From NCBI GenBank assembly GCA_025933895.1, contig JAICZB010000153.1, positions 1-6,311 on the forward strand: DNA of 6,311 nt, read 5' to 3'. This DNA comes from Thermoleophilia bacterium. GTDB lineage: Bacteria; Actinomycetota; Thermoleophilia; Gaiellales; Gaiellaceae. This document shows, one piece after another, positions 5,766 through 6,311 of the stretch (position 1 is the stretch's first letter; every line of letters starts with the position of its first letter). The position numbers were made by a program, and so were the translations under genes. The notes beneath the pieces are model-generated. The model was not told the DNA's origin. It made no database searches and was given only the letters and a program-made list of their open reading frames with translations.

Positions 5766-6311
5766 TACTCGTCCAGCTCCACGAGCACGGCGCCGCCCGC
5801 GACGCGGTCGCCCTCACCGACGTGGACAGCCCGGACGGTGGCCTCGTAGGGCGAGACGAGTGGCGTCTCCATCTTCATCGCCTCGAGCACCACGAGCGGC
5901 TGCCGTGCTGCGACCGCGGCGCCCGGCTCGACCAGCACGCGGATCACCGTGCCGGGCATCGGAGCGACGACCTCCGCCTGCTCGCGTCCGCCGAAGCCGT
6001 GTCCACCCGCGACGGCGTCGGCGTCGGGCGCAGGCCGCACCGGCGGAGGGGGAAGGTTCAGCCGCCACGGCTCGCTCCAGACCTCTGCCGGTGCCGCTGC
6101 CGGCGGCTCGGACATGGCCGGGCTCTCGGTCAGGAACGCCGTCGTGATGCGGCCTGCGCGAACCAGTGGGTGCCCGACGAGCCAGCGGAGAAACGGGAGA
6201 TTGGTCGTGACGCCGCCTATCTCCGTCTCGCGCAGCGCCCGCGCCAGCCGGTCGAACGCCTCCTCCCGCGTGTCGCCGTGCGCGATGAGCTTCGCGATCA
6301 TCGGGTCGTAC
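5765..6311 (-). CDS. Biotin-dependent acyl-CoA carboxylase alpha subunit, C-terminal part
   Basis: The C-terminal 181 residues of a gene whose start lies beyond the right edge. The visible part begins YDPMIAKLIAHGDTREEA, the end of the biotin carboxylase domain, which runs to about FLTE. A 50-residue Ala/Pro-rich linker follows, containing WSEPWRLN and a run of four prolines, then a biotin carboxyl carrier domain starting VVAPMPGTV. The biotinyl lysine sits in EAMKM and is encoded at 5873-5875. Such subunits carry out ATP-dependent carboxylation of biotin and pass CO2 to a beta carboxyltransferase acting on acetyl-, propionyl- or methylcrotonyl-CoA. No beta subunit is seen here. The BC-BCCP fusion is typical of actinobacterial acyl-CoA carboxylases; which substrate it serves cannot be decided from this fragment. 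An internal ATG (6301) is not the start, since the conserved YDP precedes it. Confidence 0.92.
   Translation of the reverse strand, partial: YDPMIAKLIAHGDTREEAFDRLARALRETEIGGVTTNLPFLRWLVGHPLVRAGRITTAFLTESPAMSEPPAAAPAEVWSEPWRLNLPPPPVRPAPDADAVAGGHGFGGREQAEVVAPMPGTVIRVLVEPGAAVAARQPLVVLEAMKMETPLVSPYEATVRAVHVGEGDRVAGGAVLVELDE

Noticed and set aside
1889..6311. A leucine-degradation cluster: leucyl aminopeptidase, isovaleryl-CoA dehydrogenase and methylcrotonyl-CoA carboxylase.
   Set aside because: The dehydrogenase has Glu361 at the short/medium-chain base position, unlike isovaleryl-CoA dehydrogenase. The carboxylase lacks an evident BT domain and is in a separate operon, and no beta subunit or transaminase is seen.

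Overview
The window comes from a high-GC, gene-dense bacterial chromosome. GTG and TTG starts, TANNNT-type -10 elements close to start codons, and the mix of genes (hotdog/cyclase fusion, acyl-CoA carboxylase alpha subunit, acyl-CoA dehydrogenase, stand-alone SCP2 protein, CtaG-like oxidase factor) point to Actinomycetota, perhaps a deep-branching class such as Thermoleophilia. That placement is inferred from gene style; no rRNA or other lineage marker is present. About 97% of the window is coding. I see no tRNA, CRISPR array, insertion sequence or prophage signature.

Layout, left to right. (1) The 5' end of a CtaG-like membrane protein on the minus strand (1-278), cut by the window edge. (2) A 56-bp divergent spacer with an inverted repeat and a TAGGAT -10. 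(3) On the plus strand, a 514-aa protein joining two hotdog (PaaI-like thioesterase) domains to a class III nucleotide cyclase domain (335-1879). (4) A 9-bp convergent junction whose two stop codons lie in one small hairpin. (5) A minus-strand operon of leucyl aminopeptidase (3019-4500) and an acyl-CoA dehydrogenase (1889-3022), coupled by a 4-nt overlap with a TTG start. (6) An 86-bp divergent spacer with two back-to-back -10 candidates. (7) A plus-strand single-domain SCP2 protein (4587-4901). (8) A 3-bp convergent junction. (9) A second minus-strand operon: the C-terminal end of a biotin-dependent acyl-CoA carboxylase alpha subunit (5765-6311, cut by the right edge), then a GNAT acetyltransferase (4905-5765) overlapping it by 1 nt.

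The shared theme is acyl-CoA and lipid metabolism: thioester-binding folds, acyl-CoA oxidation, acyl-CoA carboxylation and lipid carriage. The genes sit in several transcription units, so a single pathway is not shown. The most unusual item is the hotdog-hotdog-cyclase fusion. It may couple acyl-CoA binding or hydrolysis to cyclic-nucleotide production, and its cyclase site carries an apparent reversed Lys/Asp base-specifying pair and an Asn-to-His change. A second point of interest is a near-identical 21-22 bp promoter-core motif before both plus-strand genes.
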